64,000 nt of DNA from Halorubrum sp. JWXQ-INN 858 (GTDB taxonomy: Archaea > Halobacteriota > Halobacteria > Halobacteriales > Haloferacaceae). This document shows, piece after piece, positions 26,401 to 33,231 of this stretch (its first letter is position 1; each line of letters begins with the position of its first letter). Position numbers and translations under genes: made by a program. The notes below the pieces were generated by a model. That model made no database searches, was not told where the DNA came from, and was given only the letters and a program-made list of their open reading frames with translations. The stretch lies in assembly GCF_009806985.1 (NCBI RefSeq), contig NZ_WUAX01000009.1, positions 248,001 to 312,000 of the forward strand, read 5' to 3'.

Positions 26401-27076
26401 CGAAGCCCGTCGGCTCATCGCCCCCGTAGTTGTCCGCGACGGCGGCAGCCAGCCGGTCGCCGAACGCGTCGGGGGCGATCCCGTGCCGGCGACAGAGGAC
26501 GAGGGATCGCCGAAGGAGCCCGCCGACGTCCACGGGCGACCCGGTCGTTTCGTACGCCTCACGGATCCGCTCGATCGGGCCGCACGACCGGTCGTCCGCG
26601 AGGAGCCGGTCGAACGCGTCGCGATGGACGCGCTCGACGAGCGCCGCGTTCCCGACGGTCGGCATCGCGTCGAAGCCGACGGCGGTGGCGACGTCCGCGA
26701 ACACCGACCGGAGGACGCCGTCGACGGTTCCGATGCGGGGCGCGGCGCGGACCGCGTCCTGCAGTCGATCGACGTCCGCCCGGTCGATCGAGTCCGGGGT
26801 CTCGCCGCGCTCGTACAGCGCGTCGAGCCACGCGGTCACGTCCGGGACGATGTCGGCGGCGTCCTCCCGCGAGAACGACGCCGAGACGACCCGTTCGTGT
26901 GCGAGGGGGTCGCCCGCGGCGGTCCGATCGAGCAGCTCCGCCGCGACCGCTTTCCCGGCGACGGTCGACTTCCCCGCACCGGGGACGCTGGCGAGGGTGA
27001 CGAGCCCGCGCTCCGTCCCGAGATAGGCGTCGACGGCGGCCCGTTGGCCGTCGTCGAGCCGCGGCGGATCGCTCAT
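23447..27076 (-). CDS. UvrD/AddA-like DNA helicase with C-terminal RecB-family nuclease domain
   Basis: 1209 residues. Superfamily 1 helicase motifs in order: Walker A VPGAGKST (K36), DEAQD (about 334), GDLQQCIYQWRDA (about 360), STVHGMKG (about 709) and HVAITRARDHLVV (about 843). The C-terminus has the RecB-type PD-(D/E)XK pattern: GEAD with D1114, EDVK with K1130, and QVGTY (Q1147, Y1151). This is the AddA architecture (helicase plus nuclease) used for processing double-strand DNA ends. The ATG overlaps the stop of the upstream ORF (ATGA, 27073-27076). Extending the frame upstream adds only Arg-rich shadow sequence. Confidence 0.9.
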   Translation of the reverse strand: MSDPPRLDDGQRAAVDAYLGTERGLVTLASVPGAGKSTVAGKAVAAELLDRTAAGDPLAHERVVSASFSREDAADIVPDVTAWLDALYERGETPDSIDRADVDRLQDAVRAAPRIGTVDGVLRSVFADVATAVGFDAMPTVGNAALVERVHRDAFDRLLADDRSCGPIERIREAYETTGSPVDVGGLLRRSLVLCRRHGIAPDAFGDRLAAAVADNYGGDEPTGFDDVIEAVDRYRDPETAARLRAADALSEADREAIAAADRRLHAAWLDAVDDLGRLVARYVPAYDDRCREVGAVSHLDCAHWVDRYFDRPAYRGPRRERLRDRYHAGIGSVVIDEAQDVSRVQHDALAHLVDDATRVLLAGDLQQCIYQWRDATPELFGRAIETGDYFGRRWSPHVDGTADRNYRSRPGIVRFTNAVAARTLDHPERGGLGDVPAPVPSLHAAREVPTDAASPPPIHVAAFSPTGEPGRDGWVDPERGGREAAVVARYVAGALASGRLTADDGGRPGITVLFSRRRYMDAYATAFEARGLTVANASAHLFETPVVEAVVDVVSWLVDPTDPERTERLVTDSALATATLPDELAAFDWSVRDAAGADAFTGGDAELVAGLAGLVTDARDLAADPGAVVVRDVIDRLRLEADPYGLDPDTGRRQRLATLDALVALIADWEDGDRYGPRELCALLEPFLADPSTGPTRPLADPDAVDVVFSTVHGMKGDQDDVVVLADTARPFGTRPTDTRRLAVDGDRVALAPPASAVDGDTPAVPGVAGGLFTPDPYADRHAGPGGDGAGSVGLRWQAEHWRSTAVTQGETTADAEARLVGPPVRRGAAAAERSEAWRVLHVAITRARDHLVVPLPRNDDRLSGRDHWAQPLFDVLGADVVSARGHHEVSLPDGDGVDCPTRVVVNDVPLDAVVDAVDAPESSTAHPSPTPSTSLTPPLRRLDGPVPTDDVDRAWIPRFLSPSTLGPRLDDPAGTLVAALRGESPHTDGETVADDLPLAFAAVTTDAVGDVVHALVTALVRADASAMALASPSPGAVAAVDDVLATHRAVADASDAELAGLRTFLLEWVLPDLADSALWERVERAETVYTDEPLQALARVRGVDVELQGEADLLVVSPDGTHHVEDVKASLTTPSPDQRRRYRLQVGTYAWILGRQVADDVDVVPRVTTVGVAAEEYGVDWPVGAWTRLVGRAERDSRSEPGGRAER

Positions 27077-28584
27077 TCGCGCTCCTCCCGATCGGCGTGA
27101 GGCGGCGGCGACGTGGTGGCATCTGGGGACGTGGATCCCTCGGGAGGCGACCCCGGCGCGTGCGTCGCGATCGACTCGGGGAGTGCGGTCGGGTCGGCGA
27201 CGAGCGCCGCCCGCTCCGCGTCGGCGACGCGGTCGAGAACGGGATCGAGGTCGTCGAGGAACCGCGAGGGGCGCTGCTCGACGCCGTCGCCGTCCGCCGC
27301 GAACCGCGTCACGACGAGGAGCTCCGCGGCGGCGTCGACCACCCCGACGAACCGATCGTGCGCGCGGGCGTCCGTCCACGTCGAGTGGGGTCGCACCGGC
27401 GACGCTCCCGATCCCCGTCCTCCGTCGGACCGTCGAACGGTCGCTGCCCGCGCGATCGAGGGAACTGCCGACGTCGGGACGTGCGGCCACTCTTCGTCGA
27501 CGAGCCCGATGGCGACGACGTACGGGACGTCGAGCGCCCAGGCGTCGTTCGCCTCGACCACGTCGACGGCGGCGGCCGTCGGCAGCTCCCGTCGGCCGGG
27601 GAGCGTTCGCGCGAGCGCCTCGAGGAGCTCGTGGGTCGGAGCCCAGCCACGGTCGATGCGGCCGGTCGCGAGGCGGTCGCCGTACCGCTTACGGACCGTC
27701 CGGAGGAGCTCGGCGGTCCGGTCGAACGCGCGAAGCGTCTCCGCGAGCTCGCTGACCGGCCGGCCGTCGGCGGCGTCCGGGAGGACGGCGTCGTCGTACG
27801 CTTCCATGGCCGGGATCAGCACGTCGAGAAACGCGCCGGGAGACGGCGCGGCCGGCGCGGCGTCGAGCCAGTTGAGGTACGCCATCCAGTGTCGCTTCGT
27901 CGTCCGGGAAGCCTCGGATCCCGCGATCAGCCGCTTCCACTCGGGGAGGGCGTGCCGCTGTCCGCGAAACCCTCGAGCGACGACGTCGACCGCGGCGCGA
28001 TCGAGCGGGCCGCGGTCGGGGTTTCGCGGGGGGACCCAACCGAGCCGGAGCGGCTCCCGGAGATCGTCGACGTGGATCCCCGCATCGCGATCCCGGAGGG
28101 CCGCGATCGTCGTCTCGGCGAACCGGTACGGGACGCTCCGGACCAGCCGCAACGGCGACCACACGGCGAGAGTGAGCCCGTATCGTCCCGCGGCCCGTCG
28201 GAGCGCGTCCTCGTAGGAGTCGACGTCGACAGCGGTGACGAGCACGTCGCTCGGCGAGACGCCGCGGGAGACGAGCCCCGCGACCGTCGCTATCGCGGCT
28301 CGCGCCTCCGCCGCCCGGGTCCGGGAGACGAGTTCGACCGCGGGCGGAACCGTCGTTCGTTCGAGCGCTCCCCGGGGTTCACGGTCGCCTCGATCGCTGT
28401 CGTCGCCTCCGTCGTTGCCGTCGGTCCCGCCGGTGCCGTCGGCCGTCTCGCTGCCGTCGGTCTCGCCGGTGCCGTCGGCCGTCTCGCTGCCGTCGGTCTC
28501 GCCGGTGCCGTCGGCCGTCTCGCTGCCGTCGGTCCCGTCGCCGCCACCTCCATTCTCCACGCCCGCCTCGTCGCTCAGCGCCAC
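27073..28584 (-). CDS. C-terminal half of an AddB-like (inactive helicase) protein
   Basis: 503 residues from a GTG start (VALSDEAG). Residues about 12-60 are acidic Gly/Thr/Asp repeats. The rest resembles domain 2A and beyond of AddB/RexB: VELVSRTRAAEARAAIATVA, SPSDVLVTAVDVDSYEDAL, YGLTLAVWSPLRLVRSVPY, PYVVAIGLVDEEWPHVPTS, LLVVTRFAADGDG and PSRFLDDL, the last two like AddB's xSPFLxxL segment. No nuclease motif is seen. The GTG overlaps the upstream ORF by 10 bp, and its stop overlaps the helicase start by 4 bp, so the three genes are translationally coupled. The assignment rests on my reading of motif order and needs a profile search. Confidence 0.6.
   Translation of the reverse strand: MALSDEAGVENGGGGDGTDGSETADGTGETDGSETADGTGETDGSETADGTGGTDGNDGGDDSDRGDREPRGALERTTVPPAVELVSRTRAAEARAAIATVAGLVSRGVSPSDVLVTAVDVDSYEDALRRAAGRYGLTLAVWSPLRLVRSVPYRFAETTIAALRDRDAGIHVDDLREPLRLGWVPPRNPDRGPLDRAAVDVVARGFRGQRHALPEWKRLIAGSEASRTTKRHWMAYLNWLDAAPAAPSPGAFLDVLIPAMEAYDDAVLPDAADGRPVSELAETLRAFDRTAELLRTVRKRYGDRLATGRIDRGWAPTHELLEALARTLPGRRELPTAAAVDVVEANDAWALDVPYVVAIGLVDEEWPHVPTSAVPSIARAATVRRSDGGRGSGASPVRPHSTWTDARAHDRFVGVVDAAAELLVVTRFAADGDGVEQRPSRFLDDLDPVLDRVADAERAALVADPTALPESIATHAPGSPPEGSTSPDATTSPPPHADREERE
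28429..28536 (-). repeat. 36-bp coding minisatellite, three copies
   Basis: Three contiguous 36-bp units (28429, 28465, 28501) encode TGETDGSETADG-type 12-residue repeats in the N-terminal linker of the AddB-like second ORF. Units are almost identical. Confidence 0.9.
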
Positions 28585-29594
28585 CTGAACACCCCCTGTG
28601 TACCCGGACGCTCCGTGGGCGGCTCCGGATCGAGCCGGTCGCGGATCGCCGGCCCGCTCGCCGGCCGCAGGTGAACGTGCACGTCGACGTCGGTGCGGCC
28701 GCCGACGACGCGACAGCAGTCCTCGAGCGGGGCCGTCAGCATGCTCGTCCCGGCGATCGAGAGGCGCTCGATCGACGGATACGCGTCGCCCCAGACGGTC
28801 GGGTCCGCGGCGACCGCTCGCGTCGCCCGCGCCAGCAGGCTCGTCTCGGAGACGGCCCGGGCGGGGCGCTCGCCGCGACGCGTTCCCCGCCCGTCGCGCC
28901 GCTCCGCGTCGAGCTGCGTCCGGAGATCGGCGTGGAGCCGGGAGACGCCGGCCAGGAGGGCGAGCGTGTCCGTCACGGCCGGGTCGCGTGCAGCGTCAGT
29001 ATCGCCCGCGTCTTCCTTCCACCCGGGGCCCGCGTCCTCGTCGACGAGGCGGCTCGCGAACCCGTACATCCGGTCCGGGTCGAAGCCGGTGACGAGTTCG
29101 AGCTCGCTTCGGGTCCGCTCCAGCGTCTCGACGTGGCTCTCCACGGGATCACCGATGACCGCCGCGAGGCGGCCGTACACCGCGTTCGCGTCGTCTGCGT
29201 CGTCCGCGTCGTCCGTGCCGTCCGTGCCGCCCGCGTCGTCCGCGTGCTCCCTGTCGTTGCCGTCGTCCACATCGTCCACGTCGCCAGATTCGGCGGCGTC
29301 GATCACCTCCCGAATCAGTGCGAGGCGGTCGACGCGGTCGAGCGGAGAGGCGGGGCGGCCGGCCGCTCCGACGAGGTCCTCAGCGAGCCCGCGGATCCGG
29401 CGGAACGTCAGGCTGCTCTTGGGTCGATCGGCCTCCCGGAGGCGCTCCTCGACGTTCCGCTGATGGAGGTCGACCGGCGTGACGACGAGGTGGGCCGGGT
29501 CGGCCGCGCGCGACGCGTCGTTCCAGATCGCTTCCGCGGACCCGACGTGAACGGAAAAGGGGAGCGAGCGCGTTCGTGGGGGGGACGTGTCCAT
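28575..29594 (-). CDS. N-terminal half of an AddB-like (inactive helicase) protein
   Basis: 339 residues from MDTSPPRTRSLPFSVHVG. It reads like an AddB N-terminal domain without a Walker A: VHVGSAEAIWND sits where an active enzyme has GxxGxGKT. It continues HLVVTPVDLHQRNVEERL, SSLTFRRIRGLAEDLVG, LDRVDRLALIREVID, then GDAYPSIERLSIAGTSMLTAPLEDCCR. An acidic Asp-rich insertion (about 115-140) interrupts it. The start at 29594 is preferred because the 26 upstream in-frame codons are Glu/Pro/Ser/Arg low-complexity sequence from a minisatellite. The stop (28575-28577) lies inside the next ORF. Confidence 0.55.
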   Translation of the reverse strand: MDTSPPRTRSLPFSVHVGSAEAIWNDASRAADPAHLVVTPVDLHQRNVEERLREADRPKSSLTFRRIRGLAEDLVGAAGRPASPLDRVDRLALIREVIDAAESGDVDDVDDGNDREHADDAGGTDGTDDADDADDANAVYGRLAAVIGDPVESHVETLERTRSELELVTGFDPDRMYGFASRLVDEDAGPGWKEDAGDTDAARDPAVTDTLALLAGVSRLHADLRTQLDAERRDGRGTRRGERPARAVSETSLLARATRAVAADPTVWGDAYPSIERLSIAGTSMLTAPLEDCCRVVGGRTDVDVHVHLRPASGPAIRDRLDPEPPTERPGTQGVFRWR

Positions 29595-29596
29595 CG

Positions 29597-29697
29597 TAGT
29601 GAACGGGGATCGTGACCGACGTTCCGAGCGTTCCGGGGGTTCCGGGTGTTCCGAGCGTTCCGGGGATTCCAAGTGTTTCGAGCGCTTCGGGCGTCAC
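29597..29697. repeat. Short degenerate gttccggg-type repeat array
   Basis: Roughly ten 9-10 bp units of the type GTTCCGAGC/GTTCCGGGG fill the gap between the AddB-like N-terminal ORF and the upstream conserved gene. Confidence 0.75.
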
Positions 29698-30345
29698 TCA
29701 CCGGGTGAGTTCCTCGACGGCGCGGTCGCGTCGGTCCTCGCTCTCGCGGATGGCGGCGACGAACTCGTCGACGCGCGCGTTGATCCCCTCGCGGGCGTCC
29801 TGGGGACTGAACTCCTCGGACATCGTAAGCAGGCGCACGAACGCGCGGAGTTCCTCGTCGGTGATCCGCTCGAACTCGTCGGCCTCGATCTTCGCGATCA
29901 CCTCGTCGACGTCGATCTGTCCGACCGGATCGACGTTGAACTCGACGGTGACCATCCGGTAGTCTGAGCCGGCGAGCCGCTGTTCGGACTTCGAGACGCC
30001 CTCCGAGAGCATGTCCTTGAACGGAGTGACGTAGCCCATCGTCCCGAGGTGGAGGAACGCGAGCATGTCGGTGATCCCCTGCGTGTACGCCTCGCGGTCC
30101 TCGTCGTCCGGGTCGAACACCGTCTTGCGGTCGCGGTCCTCGAGACACTCGTAGAGGATGCTGAAATCGAGGACCGCGTTGCGGACCCGGCGACGGATCC
30201 GGTTGCGCTTCTGCTTTTTGGAGTGTTCGGTGTAGTCGGTCTTCCGCCCGAGGAGGAAGTCGCGGTCCGAGGGGGTCAAGATCCCGCGGGGACGCTCGGC
30301 GTCGGCCGCCGTTTCGAGCGACGGGGGCACCTCGTCCTGTGACAT
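29698..30345 (-). CDS. Conserved haloarchaeal protein of unknown function
   Basis: 215 residues from MSQDEVPPSLETAADAERP. The motif ILTPSDRDFLLGRKTDYTEHSKKQKRN followed by RIRRRVRNAVLDFSILYECL recurs, from memory, in an uncharacterised haloarchaeal family with a basic helical N-terminus. The middle is a beta segment (SDYRMVTVEFNVDPVG) and the C-terminus is helical and charged. No enzyme motif. A basic helix pair suggests nucleic acid contact (inference). It lies 103 bp upstream of the AddAB-like cluster in the same orientation; ATTAAT about 27 bp upstream supports the start. Confidence 0.7.
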   Translation of the reverse strand: MSQDEVPPSLETAADAERPRGILTPSDRDFLLGRKTDYTEHSKKQKRNRIRRRVRNAVLDFSILYECLEDRDRKTVFDPDDEDREAYTQGITDMLAFLHLGTMGYVTPFKDMLSEGVSKSEQRLAGSDYRMVTVEFNVDPVGQIDVDEVIAKIEADEFERITDEELRAFVRLLTMSEEFSPQDAREGINARVDEFVAAIRESEDRRDRAVEELTR

Positions 30346-30387
30346 ACCCGAAACGCGGGGGCTCACGGGATTAATGTTTGTGGTCGG

Positions 30388-30476
30388 ATCTCACGGTCGC
30401 CGCGCCGCGGGCCGTCATCGTCCCTGCCGATCACGGTCTCCGCGCCGCGGGCCGCCGTCGTTTCCACCGGTCACGG
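30388..30476. repeat. About 42-bp tandem duplication in intergenic DNA
   Basis: Two imperfect units share TCACGGTC, CCGCGCCGCGGGCCGYC and TCGT; the first begins near 30391 and the second near 30433, and a third truncated TCACGG follows at the end of the amidohydrolase gene. Confidence 0.65.
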
Positions 30477-31751
30477 CCGTCGCTCGCCGATCGACGAGAC
30501 GACGTCCGTCAGCACCTCGACCGCGACGTCGAGCGAGCACTCGTCGACGTCGAACGTCGGCGTGTGGTGTGAGGTCGAGTGGTCGGTCCCGATCACGAGG
30601 TACGAGGACCGACCCCCGTTCGCGTGGACGCGGTCCATCAGGAACGTCGCGTCCTCGCTCGCGCCGAGCGGGGCCGCCGGCACGACGGTGTCGATCGCGG
30701 GCACGTCCCGGGCGACGTCGGCGACGAGCCCCGCGAGCGTCGGGTCGCTGTCGACGCTGATCGACTCGCTGATCCGTCGGATCACCACGTCGCAGTCGTG
30801 GAGCTCGGCGGCGGCGTACAGCACCCGTTCGAGCTCCGCACGCGTGTACTCCATCAGCGCGGTCGTCCCGCCGCGGACCTCGCCGTCGAGCGTCACCTCC
30901 TCGGCGATGACGTTGCTCGCGCTCCCGCCCTCGACGCGGCCGAAGTTCACGCGGGTCATCCCGTCGCCGTGTCTGGCGATCCCGTACGCGTTCTGGACCG
31001 CCGTCGTCATCGCCTGCATCGCGTTCGTCCCGCCGCTGGGGTCCTTCCCCGCGTGCGCGCTCGCACCCTCGAACGTCGCGGTGATGTGGGCCATCGCGAG
31101 CGGCTCCGTCGCGCCCGCGACGACCGTCCCCGTCGGGTAGCCGAGCCCGAGGTGGAACGCGAGCAGGTAGTCGACGTCGTCGACGGACCCGCCCTCCGCG
31201 AGCGGCTTGCCGCCGCCGGCGACCTCCTCGGCCGGCTGGAAGAGGACCGTGAACGTCCCGGAGAAGTCGCTCGCCACGACGGCTTCGAGGACGCCGAGCG
31301 CGACGGCCGGGTGGGCGTCGTGGCCGCAGGCGTGCATGTACCCGTCCGTCTCCGACCGAAACCCCTCGTCCGCCGGGCGGTGGCCGGGCTCCGTCGACTC
31401 CGGGATCGAGACCGCGTCCATGTCGGCGCGGAGCGCGACCGACGGCCCGTCGCCCGCGTGGACCGTCGCGACCACGCCGGTGTGCCCGTCGGCGGTCGCG
31501 TCGAGGACGGCGGTCGGGACGCCGGCGTCGGCCGCCCGGTCGCGCCACTCGTGGATCGTCTCCGACGGTGGCACCGCCATCCGGTGTTCGGAGGCGAGCG
31601 CGTCGCGACCGACGATCAGCTCGTCGACCCCGATCCGCTCGAGCTCCGCGACGATCCGGGCCGTCGTGCGGAACTCACACCAGGCGGGCTCCGGGTGGCG
31701 GTGGAACGCCCGACGGAGCGCGGAGAGTCGGTTGCGGACGTCGTGGGACAT
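30471..31751 (-). CDS. M20D-family amidohydrolase (aminobenzoyl-glutamate/acyl-amino acid hydrolase type)
   Basis: 426 residues. Metal-binding residues are visible in VALRADMDAV, GYMHACGHDAHPAVALG (Cys, His, Asp), LFQPAEEVAGGGK (Glu pair) and the late His in GTDHSTSHHTPTFD. SAHAGKDPSGGTNAMQA lies in the dimerisation domain. Closest in form to AbgA/AbgB and indole-acetyl-amino acid hydrolases. It splits N-acyl amino acids in the cytoplasm; substrate unknown. TATATAACG centred about 29 bp upstream supports the start. Confidence 0.87.
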   Translation of the reverse strand: MSHDVRNRLSALRRAFHRHPEPAWCEFRTTARIVAELERIGVDELIVGRDALASEHRMAVPPSETIHEWRDRAADAGVPTAVLDATADGHTGVVATVHAGDGPSVALRADMDAVSIPESTEPGHRPADEGFRSETDGYMHACGHDAHPAVALGVLEAVVASDFSGTFTVLFQPAEEVAGGGKPLAEGGSVDDVDYLLAFHLGLGYPTGTVVAGATEPLAMAHITATFEGASAHAGKDPSGGTNAMQAMTTAVQNAYGIARHGDGMTRVNFGRVEGGSASNVIAEEVTLDGEVRGGTTALMEYTRAELERVLYAAAELHDCDVVIRRISESISVDSDPTLAGLVADVARDVPAIDTVVPAAPLGASEDATFLMDRVHANGGRSSYLVIGTDHSTSHHTPTFDVDECSLDVAVEVLTDVVSSIGERRP

Positions 31752-31808
31752 CGGGTTGGCGGCGATATGACACGGCAGTATATAACGTCCCCCGTGGCGT
31801 CGGCCGTC

Positions 31809-31865
31809 GCCGCCAGCGCGTCGGGCAGCGTGACCTGCGTGCTGGGCGGAGTAACCTGCGTGCTG
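31809..31865. repeat. Degenerate repeat of about 23 bp upstream of the EamA gene end
   Basis: GTGACCTGCGTGCTGGGCGG and GTAACCTGCGTGCTGAGCGG, followed by a remnant gtgatcggcgtcac, lie between the amidohydrolase promoter and the EamA stop codon. Confidence 0.65.
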
Positions 31866-31911
31866 AGCGGGGTGATCGGCGTCACAGCGCGACGTGACCC
31901 GTCCGCCCGAG

Positions 31912-32328
31912 TCAGTACGCGATGAGCGCGACGGCGACGACCGCGGCCGCGATCCCGGCGACGTCGCTCGCGGCCAGCGAGTCGCCGAGGAAGGCGACCC
32001 CGAGCACGGCGGCGACGACGAAGTACATCGCGGTGACCGTCGTCGCGATGCCGGCCGCGCCGGCCTGTAACGCGCCGTAGTAGGCGACCGCGCCGATCCC
32101 CGAGGCGACCCCCGCGAGCGCGGCGAAGCCGATCGCGGTCGGGTCGTTGCCGAGGACGCTCGTCCCCCGGTAGAGGATGTAGAGGCTCGCCACGCCGATC
32201 CCGACGCTGTAGGAGACGACCATCGCCGCCTCGGGCGCCATCGACCGCGTCGCGATGTCGGCGAAGAACGCCCAGAACCCCCACGCGAGCGCGCCGACGA
32301 GCGCGAGGACGACGACGAGGTGGTTCAT
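31912..32328 (-). CDS. Half-size EamA-type membrane transporter
   Basis: 138 residues with five predicted membrane helices and the EamA pattern WGFWAFFADIATRSMAP, GVASGIGAVAYYGALQAG, TTVTAMYFVVAAVLGVAFLGDSL. It carries a single EamA domain instead of the usual duplicated pair, so it would have to dimerise, as small multidrug-type proteins do. Substrate unknown. It starts 3 bp before the end of the bolA-like gene and is likely cotranscribed with it. Confidence 0.8.
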   Translation of the reverse strand: MNHLVVVLALVGALAWGFWAFFADIATRSMAPEAAMVVSYSVGIGVASLYILYRGTSVLGNDPTAIGFAALAGVASGIGAVAYYGALQAGAAGIATTVTAMYFVVAAVLGVAFLGDSLAASDVAGIAAAVVAVALIAY

Positions 32329-32331
32329 CGC

Positions 32332-32661
32332 CTACGCCCCGTCGCCGTCGGCCGGGAGCAGCCCCGCCTCGCGGAGCGCCGCGTCGAGGCTCCCGTCGCC
32401 GTGTTCGGCGTACGCGGCCGGGGTGTACGTCTTGATCTCCAGCGCGTGGACCGCCCGCGTCATGTGGTCGCCGACGGCGTCGTACACGCGCTGGTGCTGG
32501 TCGACGAGCGAGTCGCCGTCGAAGGCGGGCGAGACGACGACCGCCGCGAAGTGGGCGTCCTCGTCCTCGTCGTTGTGGATACGCGGGGCCGTCACGCGGG
32601 CGACGCTGTCCGGAATGCCGTCCTCGATGAGCGCCGCGACCTCGTCGGTGGTGATGGTCAT
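32332..32661 (-). CDS. BolA-family protein
   Basis: 109 residues beginning MTITTDEVAALIEDGIPDS. It has the class II KH-like BolA fold: AHFAAVVVSPAFDGDSLVDQHQRVYDAVG (strand, loop, helix) and RAVHALEIKTYTPAAYAE (final strand with the conserved His-Ala-Leu). BolA proteins pair with monothiol glutaredoxins in Fe-S handling; no glutaredoxin gene is adjacent. GTTTTTGG about 27 bp upstream supports the start and rules out the Arg-rich extension. Confidence 0.85.
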   Translation of the reverse strand: MTITTDEVAALIEDGIPDSVARVTAPRIHNDEDEDAHFAAVVVSPAFDGDSLVDQHQRVYDAVGDHMTRAVHALEIKTYTPAAYAEHGDGSLDAALREAGLLPADGDGA

Positions 32662-32733
32662 ACACGTCACACCGACCCGCGCGCCCAAAAACGGACCGCA
32701 ACCGGTTTGTCCCGAGCCGACGCAGCGTCGACC

Positions 32734-33231
32734 GTGAGCGATCCGCCAAGCGACCCCTCGGTCGGCACCTCGAGCAACCCTTCGGTCGGCACCTCGAGCG
32801 ACCTCTCGATCGACGCCGACGCGGCCCGCGACCGGCTCTGTGACACACATTCCGAGCGGGTCGCCGCGACGCTCGACTGCGCGGCGGCGGTCGCGGCCGG
32901 CTTCGAGACGACCGTCGGGGGCGACCCCGCGACGCGCGAGTCGCGCGCGGTGCGATCGGCGCTCCGGGCCGCACTCGACCGGGCCGGCCTCCTCGAGGCG
33001 TTCGCGGCGCTCCTGCCCGACCTCGTCGACGCCGCCGGCGGGACGATGGCGGCCCCGCCGGTGGCCGGTCCCCCGTACGTCACCGTCACGTCGACCGGAC
33101 CGGTGCTCCGGGCCACGCTCGGCGGGACGCGGCTCGTCGTCCGGATCGAGGCGTTCGCGGTCGTCGACGGCGCGTTCGTCTGGCGGGACCCGTCGCCGTC
33201 GGTCGCCGTCCGGGCCGTCGTTCGCGGGTAG
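32734..33231 (+). CDS. Conserved haloarchaeal protein of unknown function
   Basis: 165 residues from GTG 32734 (VSDPPSDPS). An N-terminal Ser/Pro repeat (PSVGTSSNPSVGTSS) precedes a helical domain (AARDRLCDTHSERVAATLDCAAAV) and a C-terminal beta domain (PPYVTVTSTGPVLRATLGGTRLVVRIE, AFVWRDP). No catalytic motif. The fold looks like a small alpha/beta domain known only from haloarchaea. It is divergent from bolA. Confidence 0.65.
   Translation: MSDPPSDPSVGTSSNPSVGTSSDLSIDADAARDRLCDTHSERVAATLDCAAAVAAGFETTVGGDPATRESRAVRSALRAALDRAGLLEAFAALLPDLVDAAGGTMAAPPVAGPPYVTVTSTGPVLRATLGGTRLVVRIEAFAVVDGAFVWRDPSPSVAVRAVVRG

Noticed and set aside
24293..27100. 935-codon open frame on the + strand opposite the UvrD-like gene
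   Set aside because: It is the high-GC antisense shadow of a gene with all helicase motifs; its product is Arg/Val/Gly-rich without domain pattern.
27077..27490. In-frame extension upstream of the helicase ATG
   Set aside because: Overlaps the AddB-like ORF, is Arg-rich, and the ATGA junction gives a clear start at 27076.
29595..29672. Longer start (MESPERSEHPEPP) for the AddB-like N-half
   Set aside because: The extra codons are low-complexity translation of the gttccggg repeats.
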